This document shows, piece by piece, positions 30,285-38,855 of a stretch of 43,291 nucleotides of DNA. The DNA comes from Sphaerosporella brunnea (lineage: Eukaryota > Ascomycota > Pezizomycetes > Pezizales > Pyronemataceae). The number at the start of each line of letters is the position of its first letter. Position 1 is the first letter of the stretch. A program made the position numbers and the translations under genes. The DNA lies in the NCBI GenBank assembly GCA_008704415.1, contig VXIS01000375.1, positions 1 to 43,291 on the forward strand. Direction: 5' to 3'. Under the pieces are notes generated by a model. The model was not told the DNA's origin and made no database searches. It worked only from the letters and a program-made list of their open reading frames with translations.

Positions 30285-30480
30285 TGTTGACGATAGGTTT
30301 TCCGCAGCGGACTTACTATCAACGTAGGTAAATGAGATATATTGAAGGTAGAGAGCTAAGCGCGTAATTTCTGCACTTAAGGTGCAGAAACGGGCCGATA
30401 GCTCCAAACCTTACTCTCACCACATCGCTAACTCTGGTCCCGCAGTTCATACCCGGATGTTATAGAGTGACGCACACTCC
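30285..30480 (-). repeat. Copia D 5' LTR
   Basis: Inner edge TGTTGACGATAGG (plus strand) at 30285 matches the inverse of CCTATCGTCAACA at the inner edge of the copia E LTR. It holds the 9-bp-arm hairpin at 30368-30390. The outer edge near 30480 is approximate. Confidence 0.7.
30368..30390. repeat. LTR hairpin of copia D
   Basis: TTTCTGCAC-TTAAG-GTGCAGAAA, a perfect 9-bp stem with a 5-nt loop. Equivalent hairpins lie at 30671-30691 (copia E) and 40836-40860 (copia F). Confidence 0.85.
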
Positions 30481-30554
30481 ATAAATCAACATGCATCATT
30501 TTGAAATGTTCACGGGCAACCCGAACAAGTCTATTATGCCCCCGGTGAGCATTC

Positions 30555-31920
30555 CTGGGCATTCTAGTGCTGAGATATGAAGTACGTCACTCTATTTCAT
30601 CTGAGTATAAACCGCAACAATAGGGTTAAAGACCGATGTAGTCAGATTAGAGTTTGGAGCTAGTGCCCGCTTCTGCACCTTGAGTGTAGAAACTTTGCAC
30701 TGAGCTCCGTACCTTCAATATATCACATCTACCTACGCTCCTGATAGATCCGCTACGCAAAACCTATCGTCAACAGGTTTCGAGCCTGGCGCTCCGACTT
30801 CGCCAAGAACTGACAACGTTCAAAACAGAGGAGATATTGAAGGTCGATACCTGCGCTGCAATACAGAGATTAAGCAGGGAGCAGGCCTGGGTTGTGAGCG
30901 ACAACATGACTGAAGCTTGGAAAGCCATTTGAGAGACCTACACCACTATAGCTTACCCCGATCACCTGACCTGTGGCTGGAAAACGACTGAGGTTTGAAG
31001 AAGCCGTCGACGAAAGTAAAAGACGCTTTAAACTCTCAAAAAGAGAAATTTCAAGAAGCCACTGACGAGAGGAATAGACGACGTAAAGCTGCAGACAACG
31101 AAGAATTAAATAGAAAATGGTGAACCAACGTGTTGTTGGTCCAAGGTGATAACTGGCCTGTCTGGGTGAAAGCAAAGAAACATTATCTGGAGGGAGTAGG
31201 ACTTTACAACGTGGTATCTGGCCATCGAAAGCAACCGAAACCGCCAATTGTACTGAAAGGATTTATCATTATTTTAACAGACGCCAACGAACCGCAGTGC
31301 AAGGATGTTGTGTACCTCAATTACTGGTATCGTTATACTGCCAAACTCTACCGATTCTATTGATATCAAAAGAGAGTTGGAGTTCTGTTCTACATAGCTC
31401 CGTATTTATGAAATCTGAAGCCGACAAGACCTTGAATACACCAAAACCTCTGTGTGATGCTCTAGCTGATGAGTATCAACGAACTGCAAAATGAAACCTT
31501 ATGGCGGGACTTACAGCTCAGCTGGACCGAAGAGAGTAAACTTCACTACCTTGGGCGAATATCAGAGTAAACTACAGGTGACTGCTGCATTGTGCAAAGC
31601 AGCCAGAACAATGATTGATAACAAGTTAATGGCGACGATTATACATAATGGTCTGCCAGACGATGTTCAAGGGGCTATTTTTCAAGTCGAGAGAATGGAT
31701 ATGATCGACAATGATGACTGTGGATTGGCAAAGATTATCAAGTGAATGGAGCCATGTGAGATATCGATATCGGCTGTGGAGGTGGCAGGAGCGACACATG
31801 CGGCGATATATACTGAGGGTGAAAACAAAGGAGACGGCATCTGTTGCTAGTACTGCGGAGCGATAGGCCAGATGAAACGGAAGTGTCCAAAGAAAATCGA
31901 GGAACGTAAGAAGAACCATG
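30555..31920 (+). mobile_element. Ty1/copia fragment (copia E): LTR, gag, knuckle
   Basis: Plus-strand relative of copia D. LTR about 30555-30775 (ends CGTCAACA), primer site GGTTTCGAGCCTGGCGC (30776 onward, mutated), leader with two EEA-VDE-like repeats, gag (31115-31745: VQGDNWPVWVKAKKHYLEGV; LNYWYRYTAKLYRF; IIHNGLPDDVQGAIFQVERM; CGLAKIIK) and a degenerate knuckle (CYCGAIGQMKRKC with a stop in it, near 31840). Frameshifts and stops throughout. Right limit is uncertain; 31920-32120 shows an open frame of unknown origin. Confidence 0.78.
30671..30691. repeat. LTR hairpin of copia E
   Basis: TTCTGCAC-CTTGA-GTGTAGAA: same stem as in copia D with one pair changed to a G-U wobble in RNA. Confidence 0.7.
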
Positions 31921-32120
31921 AGTCTGATACATGCATTGATTTAGTGCTGTTGACAGTGGAACGTCATTTACACGCTGCTAGTCCCTGCATCCCAGCGCGG
32001 GTCTTTCTGGATTGCCATCATGTCTTGAGAGAAAAGTTGATCACGATTGTTCACAATGCCTACGACGATCTCTGCGAAGTCGGTCAAGGAAAGGGATGGA
32101 CTGCTGACGTTTGATATATG

Positions 32121-32719
32121 TGTTACATTGTGATGGATGTGGTATTTCCTTGGTTATCCTGTAATGATTTTCTATTTCATACTGGTTTCATTTACACTCA
32201 TCCCCGGCACTTACCACTGCGTTTACTACACCATGTCCTCGTCACATGTTTTCTTATTTCCTTAACTTTCCCCTGTCTGCACACACCTTCCTTTCTTAGT
32301 CAGGCTTACTCGTGCCTGCCTTACGTTGACTCACTGTTGCGTGCAAACGCACACAGTCATACGCCGCTGTGCATTAGTGCTTACTGGTTGTGTGTGATTC
32401 TATTTCTCATTGTTGCTCTTACATTCTATGTATGACTCACACGTATGACTCACAGTTATTATCAGTCACTCGAATCATGTATACAAAGTTACATACTAGG
32501 CTTGGTGGGTTGAGGTTTCGGGTATATATACCCGCTCTCTCTCCCTCAACCAAGCACAACAATCAACACAACAATCTCCACCAGAATAAGATCCTCTTTT
32601 CACTTCTCTATTTTGATAACAGCTTCTGCACTCCTCTCTCCGTTCCTACCATCCTCCGGATACAAATACCTTTACCGGTATTGCTCCACTTCCTCATCAC
32701 GCAAACCTACCGTTTTTCA
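32121..32719 (+). repeat. Copia H 5' LTR (about 600 bp, left edge approximate)
   Basis: Ends ...CCGTTTTTCA at 32719, directly before the primer site. Left edge taken as TGTTACATTG at 32121 but not confirmed, since the 3' LTR is absent. It contains two TGACTCA words (32433-32439 and 32446-32452), a 16-bp palindrome CGGGTATATATACCCG (32519-32534) that includes the TATA box, flanked by GGTTGAGG and CCTCAACC, then a CT/AACA-rich leader. Confidence 0.6.
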
Positions 32720-32734
32720 GGTTATGAGCCCGGC
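32720..32734 (+). promoter_or_regulatory. Copia H primer-binding site, half-tRNA(iMet) type
   Basis: GGTTATGAGCCCGGC directly follows the LTR. Its reverse complement GCCGGGCTCATAACC has the CAU anticodon and surrounding loop/stem of initiator tRNA-Met rather than a tRNA 3' CCA end. The same GGTTATGAGCCCGG follows the LTR of copia G (34347-34360). Drosophila copia is the known example of priming with a 5' half of tRNA-iMet. Confidence 0.8.
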
Positions 32735-32792
32735 TTAGCCTATTGATACAACCACATCATACCCACTACATGTACCAATCAAAACTATTGCA

Positions 32793-34126
32793 ATGTCTGC
32801 TTCATCCTCCACCGACTACCCTACCCTTCCTGGCTCCTTTCTCAAGGACACGGAAGGCAAAGATGTTTTTCGTGAATCCATCAAGTCCGAGAAATTCAAC
32901 AAGGACATGAAGATTTCCACCGTGAAACTTGACAACATCGAAGTCCTTACCGGACACGAAAACGAGCAGGATTGGCGCGACAAAATTACGATTATTTGCG
33001 ACGCGATGTGGGTATCTGAACTGGTTATCGACGGAGTTACCCCAGCAGAGAATGAAGACGAAGATGAGCGCGAGGTGTCCCAAGCCCAATCAGGACAATG
33101 CCTTTTGGTCCTCATACAGGTAATGTCAAATTACATTACCAAAGTTGTAGCTAAGAAGCGCAACCCCCACTCGATATGGGTCTACCTTGAGAACACCTAT
33201 CACCACGACACCGCCTTCTCATTTGTTCAGATCATCATGTCTTCCACCTCCCTTCCTTCCTCCTACGATTCTTCACAGCCGATTGCCGACTTCATCAACC
33301 GATTCAAAACGTAATACAATCGACGACTCAGCTTTACTACCGGTGCCAAATCCACCGACACCTATTGCAAAGACTTCCGCAAGTTCCTGGGACATGATAA
33401 AGCCAAACGCCACTTTCTCCTGGGATTTCCTGTCAAACACCACACCAACGTTGTCGACAACTTGACGACAAAAGACAACCTTTCCTACTCAGATGTAGTT
33501 TTCAAACTACACTCCATCTCCAACTTTGACAGCCAGTCAATCGCTCTGAAAGTCTATCAGCCTAAGGGCAAAGGAAAAAAGAAGGTTGACAGCACTGGCA
33601 GTCCATCAGTCAAGGAGTGTACCTATTGCAAGAAATATCAACTCGGAAACCCGGTTGCACACTCGTGGATGGAATGTTGAAAGCTTAAGGCGAAGAACAA
33701 GGAAAAGAAAAAGGAAAAGAAGCCTCAACAAACCAATGTCGCTTAGGAAGATACTCTTGAGCAGGCTCTGGCAACCACCAAAGTCAGTAACCCCTCCATC
33801 ACCCATACCTGGATTTTCGATTCCGGCGCAAGTTCACACATGACATCCAACAAAGGTCTCTTCGAACAACTTTCAAAACATCGAGGAACTGTGAAGATCG
33901 GGAACGCTCAGCGTCTCAAGACTGAAGGAAAAGGTACTGTTATTAGCAATTGTATACTCTCTGATGGCACAATCTCTTCCTTGCGTTCAAATGAGGTACT
34001 TTATGTACCTGACCTGGATTGTTCATTGTTCTCTTAGCGCTCGGTTCGGGAAAAACGGTACAAAATGGTTGATGATGGAAAAGGTATTGAGCTTTGGAGG
34101 AAAGACGGATCACTTGTTTTGCGTGC
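32793..34126 (+). pseudogene. Copia H gag-protease, four nonsense codons, frame otherwise intact
   Basis: ATG at 32793 (MSASSSTDYPTLPGSFLKD). One frame runs 1.33 kb to the copia G insertion, with stops only at TAA 33312, TGA 33678, TAG 33744 and TAG 34035. Gag capsid part (EQDWRDKITIICDAMWVSEL; YLENTYHHDTAFSFVQIIMS; RHFLLGFPVKHHTNVVDN), an elongated zinc knuckle (CTYCKKYQLGNPVAHSWMEC), a lysine-rich linker, and the aspartic protease (WIFDSGASSHMTSNKGLFEQ; VLYVPDLDCSLFS). After removal of copia G and one CGTGC the frame continues at 36471 (RAPLVGNLLFIS). All four stops can arise from CAA, CGA or CAG by C-to-T change. Confidence 0.88.
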
Positions 34127-34346
34127 TGTTGGAAACTGGCTTTCTAGGCATGGTTGAGGCATAGATAAGGACGAGTGAGAACGAGTAATTGGCGGAGTGA
34201 TGGAATACCGAATGATATATAGTGACGCTTGGGAGGGTATATATACGTACCTAGATAAGCCTTTTAGATTAAGACAATCAATCACCTTTGCCATCCATCA
34301 CCATCCTCGCCTACACTTGACCTCTACACCTCGTCCACTTTCAACA
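34127..34346 (+). repeat. Copia G 5' LTR
   Basis: TGTTGGAAACTGGC to CACTTTCAACA, with GTATATATACG (34237-34247) as TATA box. Similar in layout to the copia K LTR. Confidence 0.95.
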
Positions 34347-34649
34347 GGTTATGAGCCCGGACGCGCTTTCCTGAAGAAATCGCTCGAAAAACACTGCATA
34401 AGACCTCCTGATGAGGTGACATCTCCGGAGGAGATATTGATGGTGCGTGAGGAGGCATCCAGGCCTTTTTATGAGGAGCTACGAGGACCTGTGGCGACGT
34501 CTCCAAACGAGACAATGATGCGCAAGATTGCATGTAGACTTCCTACTGAGGTGACGTCTCCAAACGAGACTTTGATGCGCAAGATCGAATGCAGACCTCC
34601 TACTGAGGTGACGTCTTCAGACAAGATGATGATGCTGCCTGAGCAGTGA
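34347..34649 (+). CDS. Repeat-containing open frame in copia G
   Basis: Directly after the LTR a frame reads GYEPGRAFLKKSLEKHC and then about four imperfect copies of a 19-residue unit of the type RPPTEVTSPNETLMRKIEC, ending at TGA 34647. The DNA period is 57 bp (TCCTACTGAGGTGACGTCT at 34541 and 34598). It has no ATG close to the LTR and no resemblance to gag, so translation is uncertain. The period of three codons' multiple suggests that the repeat expanded as coding sequence. Confidence 0.35.
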   Translation, partial: GYEPGRAFLKKSLEKHCIRPPDEVTSPEEILMVREEASRPFYEELRGPVATSPNETMMRKIACRLPTEVTSPNETLMRKIECRPPTEVTSSDKMMMLPEQ

Positions 34650-36233
34650 AAACTCTACCATCGAAAACGGACTCAACTGAGCTATGACATCGATGACTTG
34701 CCACCTAAATACGGCTTCAATGAAGAAGCTTCTTGGCTCTTAGACCCTAACCCTAAATTGCATGATAGCTAAGCAGACTCAGAAATTTGACAGAACGAAG
34801 CAGATGAGCAATTACGATTGATGAAAACCAGCACCGATGCAGCAGCAGAAGCCCTGATGACAAGCAGCAAGCCTTCTAGAAGACCGAAGAAGCGCCAACC
34901 GATCTCGCGATGACTCCGACAACGACAAGCTGAGCTCTTCAAAGGCTACGACTATGCGCAAAGACAGAAACGCAAAGAGAGATTTGGACGACGAAGAAGC
35001 GACCCTCCGACGGTTACTGACCTCCGCTCTCACTGTGATCGACCTCACTTGGCGCGGAGTGCTTATTGGTGAAAAACCACAAAAATGAAACTCGGCGACG
35101 AATCAGAGATATCAGCTTCACGCGTTGGAACCGCTACTTACAAGCACATGACACCACACGAAAAGCTGTTCGGAGAGAAACCTCAAGTAGAGTATCTTCG
35201 ACGATTCAGATGCACTGCCTATAAATATATCCCGAAAGAGCAATAAAGCTTTGACCTTGTATGATGCTAGGATACGTCCACGACACTACCAAGATCTGGC
35301 GTTGATGAGGCTTTTACCGAACCTACACGGAGGAGCTATCGAATGCTCAAAACACGCCTTCAGCAAAGATCAAAATGGATTCGAAACCAAATAACCAGAC
35401 AGAATACTGCGACGAGGTCCAATTCCTATGCAAATTGACAAATGATGACATCGGCCACATCGACCAATCAGTTAACGTCGATATCGACGAATTAGTCAAT
35501 GAGGATATCCACGAATCAGTCAACAAAGACAAAGACAACAATCGGACTTCACAACTAGCGGCCAACGCAATCATAGTTGAGAAGGCCAACCGAGGGGGGA
35601 ATGATGATTTGATCTCCCTTCTGTATGAACCACACCCCATCTCACTCAAAAAAGCTATGGTCAGCTCTCACAAAGCCTCTTCAATCTACGCTATGAAAGA
35701 GGAATGGAAGTCGCCACTGGAAAACCTCTCATGTGATGACAAGCTAGTGTTAGATCGGGCTCGGACTGTCTATCAGTTAATGATCGGATCTCCCAGAATC
35801 CAGATTCGAGTGTCGACTGGCATTCGGATACGAGCCTTATAGGATTTACAAACTCCGACTGGGCTTGCAGCGCCGGAAGCGGAAAATGAAGGACTATGGC
35901 CACGACGTCTACGAAGCGATATCGAGCGCACGATTGAGCAAACAATGCCTATAAGCAGCAACAACCTTACCGACATCATGACGAAAGCGGCCTACGGTAA
36001 AGCATTGGAAGGTTTGGATAGGCGGCTACGGACTACCTTTTTTCCCCTTTAAGCTATCAGGAGACGGGGTTTTTTAGATGGAAGTGCGGTAGCGGCTGGA
36101 GGTTATATGGACGTCATGCCCTATATGATGGTTATTTTCGATGCGCTGGCACCTCCTGTCGCTCGGCATCAGACGCTCACTAAAAAGCTCGGTCTTCACG
36201 AGATCGAAGGATAGAAGTTTTCGACGCTGCCTA
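34650..36233 (+). pseudogene. Copia G integrase, RT and RNase H scraps
   Basis: Integrase C-terminal segment YKHMTPHEKLFGEKPQVEYL followed by RRFRCTAYKYIPKEQ (35135-35243). RT start at 35600-35720 (LYEPHPISLKKAMVSSHKAS, YAMKEEWKSPLEN) in an open frame beginning 35375. RNase H pieces GFTNSDWACSAGSGK (about 35840-35885) and NNLTDIMTKAAYGKALEG (35958-36012). Order is that of a copia pol with the RT core missing. CCCTAACCCTAA at 34744-34755 is a chance-level telomere-like word. Confidence 0.75.
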
Positions 36234-36247
36234 GAAAGATGGGGGAG

Positions 36248-36467
36248 TGTTGGAAACTGGCTTTCTAGGCATGGTTGAGGCATAGATAAGGACGAGTGGG
36301 AACTAGTAATTGGAGGAGTGATGGAATACCGAATGTTATATAGTGAGGCTTGGAAGGGTATATATACGTACCTAGATAAGCCTTTTGGACTAAGACAATC
36401 AATCACCTTTCCCATCCATCACCATCATCGCCTACGCTTGACCTCTCCACCTCGACCACTTTCAACA
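36248..36467 (+). repeat. Copia G 3' LTR
   Basis: 220 bp, TGTTGGAAACTGGC to CACTTTCAACA, followed by CGTGC. Confidence 0.95.
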
Positions 36468-36472
36468 CGTGC

Positions 36473-36587
36473 CCCTTTAGTTGGCAATTTGTTGTTTATC
36501 TCTGAATTTATGGAACATGCAAACGTTTCAACATTCCTTCACTGGCATTCAGCTTTTGCACATGTCGCACCTTCAGCAGATCGACAT
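36473..36587 (+). pseudogene. Copia H continuation after copia G
   Basis: Reads APLVGNLLFISEFMEHANVS and TFLHWHSAFAHVAPSADRH, the pre-integrase region with its WH motif, in the same frame as the part before the insertion. Truncated at about 36587 where copia F gag begins. Confidence 0.8.
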
Positions 36588-37352
36588 TCGAGAGCAAACT
36601 GCAACAGGCATGCCAAATATGAGAGCAACTTGTTAGCTAACGTCGCCATATGCAAGGCAGCCGGGACAGTGATCGACAATAAGCCTTTGGTGACAATCAT
36701 GCGAAACGGACTACCAGATGATTCGCATTGGAGCTCCATTCGATCCAAGATGATAGACATGATCGAAAAAGACGACTGCGGACTTGCGAAGATCCTGCAA
36801 CGTATGGAGATATGCGATCAATATATGCCGGCATCCAAGACAACGACTACAACGGATGCGGCTATGTATGTGAAAGGAGATAAGAGTAAGACCCCACTCG
36901 GAGACTGGCAAAAGTGATATGGGCCGATCTGCTGAAACTGCGGCGAGAAGGGTCATATCAGACGAAATTACACCAAACAGCCGCAAGACGAGAACGAAAA
37001 CCGCAAATCCATACGAAACCGGGAGACATCCAAGGCCAAGGCAGTGAGGGACACTGATTTCCTACTGATGGTGTCCGAGTATCGGCCACTACCAGACTCC
37101 ACAGAAGCGAGAGAGAACTGGGAATACCTGACCATATCGCCCGTGCGCTGCAAATACGCCGAAGACAAGGTCGAAATGGAGTCCGAGACGTTACTACTCA
37201 TGAATGACGCATCCGAAGTTGAAGACACCTCCAGCATCGGAAGGTCGACTGCCCAATCACGAGACAAGGAACGAGTATGGGTTACCGATTCAGCCACTAC
37301 AAACCACGTCACCGGACTGGACCAGAAGTGGGTCAACTACCACGCGTTTTGA
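36588..37352 (+). pseudogene. Copia F gag, knuckle and protease
   Basis: Gag: YESNLLANVAICKAAGTVID, MRNGLPDDSHW, CGLAKILQRMEICDQYM, stop at 36915. A degenerate knuckle (NCGEKGHIRRNY, last cysteine now tyrosine) follows. The frame at 37044-37352 ends with the aspartic protease motif VWVTDSATTNHVTGLDQKW (DSA in place of DSG) and a TGA. The gag start is missing. Confidence 0.8.
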
Positions 37353-37421
37353 AAGGGGGAGCATAAAGTCCGATTCGCGAATAACGCGTCAGTTAATGCA
37401 AGAGGGATAGGCGACATCGCA

Positions 37422-38855
37422 TTGCTCTTCCCACTAAGCAACCAACTGCCTGCAAGAGTTATCCTGAGAAGAGTCATATACGTTCAGGAATGCGGCTCTG
37501 ACAGCTTGTTCAGCGTATACGAACTGCTGCTGGCAGGATATATGGTCAACTACAGTGCGTTACCTGGCCACCCGGTCACAATTACAGAGAAAAAGACAGG
37601 CGCTGTTGTCGCTCACGGAGCTATACGCTACAAGACGTTTTGCATCATTGCAGAGGATCCTGAGACCCAGGATACGCTGATCAATGCCGTCTATGCGTCT
37701 GGCCGCGAAGTAGAAGCCATGAAATGGCATAACCAACTCCGACAACTGGCAGTCGCAGCCGTGGCTAAAGCAGTCCGATCAGGAGCCATAGCCGGAATTG
37801 ACGCCACAGATACAAAACACCACGCCGAATGCATCTGCAATGGCTGCATGCGCGGCAAGACGACCAAAACGCCTTATAAAGCTGACCTGGAGACCCTGAA
37901 GAGGAAGGCTAAGTGAGGAGATCTGTTACATGCCGATCTGGTTTGCCCTTTCTGGACCAAACCACATACAGGCATGATATATATGTTGGTAGTCACGGAC
38001 GACCACACACGATGGAGCGAAGTCTACTTTCTACGCAAGAAGTCAGATGCCCTTGGATCACTGAAAGAATACTGCAATGAGCAGCAGGAATACCCAGTGA
38101 AGGCCATCTTGCCGGACAGTGGACGAGAATTCAACTGCTGTGCTATGGACGAGTTTCTCTCATCTATGAAGATCCGGCACAAAATCACGCCTCCCTTCAG
38201 CCACCAAAGCAACGACATCGCTGAACGAATGAATCGCGGAATCCTGGATCCAACCCATGCTACGATGAAACACACCGAGCTGCCAGACGCGTTTTGGACA
38301 GAAGTGGCGTCTACTGCGAGATATATCCGAAACAGAGTCCCACATAAGGCCATGACGGGCAAAGACGGCCAAATTCAAACCCCTTACGAGATGAAGTTTG
38401 GCAGGAGACAAGATGTCGGCAATTTGCGGACAGTCGGATGTGTGGCATACGCCCAAACACCGGTTGAGATTCACGATCACAAGCTGTCTGACAGGGCAAG
38501 GAACTGCATCATACTAGTCTACGGAGGATCGGATGGGCATTACCGACTTTACGACGTAGAGGGGAAGCAGATAGTCAAATCACGAGATGTCAGATTTGAC
38601 GAAAGGACACTATATAAGGACCTCAACACAGTACGACCGGCGATGGCGCCATCCGTCATGGAAAAGGACGAATCTGACGACTACCGCCATGAGGAGCCAT
38701 TGGATCAGCCGCAATTGGACCAGCCGCAGCAGACGCCGCAGTTGGAGCCACCGGCTACCCCCGTCGTGAGAAGACAGCAGGCACCAATAGAGCATGGCAA
38801 TCCCCCTGCCGACGATCCACCTGCCGAAGATCAGTATCAAGTCCCGGGACAATAG
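37422..38855 (+). pseudogene. Copia F pre-integrase and integrase
   Basis: 37422-37916: gag-pre-integrase domain with MKWHNQLRQLAV and CICNGCMRGKTTKTPYK (the HHCC-like finger); stop TGA 37914. 37974-38855: integrase core with VVTDDHTRWSEVYFL, ILPDSGREFNC and SNDIAERMNRGILDPTHATM (DDE-type residues), then TPYEMKFGRRQDVGNLRTVG and a glutamine/proline-rich tail, ending TAG. The second part is 293 aa without interruption, so this is among the better preserved regions of the element. Confidence 0.87.

Larger units (their letters stand above)
29441..30480 (-). mobile_element. Ty1/copia fragment (copia D): LTR and gag
   Basis: Minus strand. The 5' LTR is 30285 to about 30480 (ending CGTCAACA), followed by TGTTATGAGCCCAGCGC, a half-tRNA primer site. 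Then a leader with coding potential (EEAVDERK-like words repeated twice) and gag pieces at 29399-29813 (YLNYWYRYIANL; MDEYHCNLVATTAICKAG; NSIPEDTPGSHL; CGLAKI). Ends abruptly in gypsy C at about 29440. Together with copia E it forms a head-to-head inverted repeat. Confidence 0.8.
34127..36467 (+). mobile_element. Non-autonomous Ty1/copia element (copia G), 2341 bp
   Basis: Complete by its ends: LTRs of 220 bp (34127-34346 and 36248-36467; 13 differences by eye, about 94% identical), CGTGC target duplication (34122-34126 and 36468-36472), half-tRNA primer site (34347-34360) and purine tract (36234-36247, AAAGATGGGGGAG). The 1.9-kb interior lacks gag, protease and most of RT; it holds a repeat-containing open frame and scraps of integrase tail, RT start and RNase H end. 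It would depend on a relative for movement. Inserted into copia H. Confidence 0.93.

Noticed and set aside
23333..34755. Telomere-like CCCTAACCCTA words (in both gypsy A LTRs and at 34744)
   Set aside because: Only two units each and inside retroelement sequence; no array, so not a telomere or interstitial telomeric tract.
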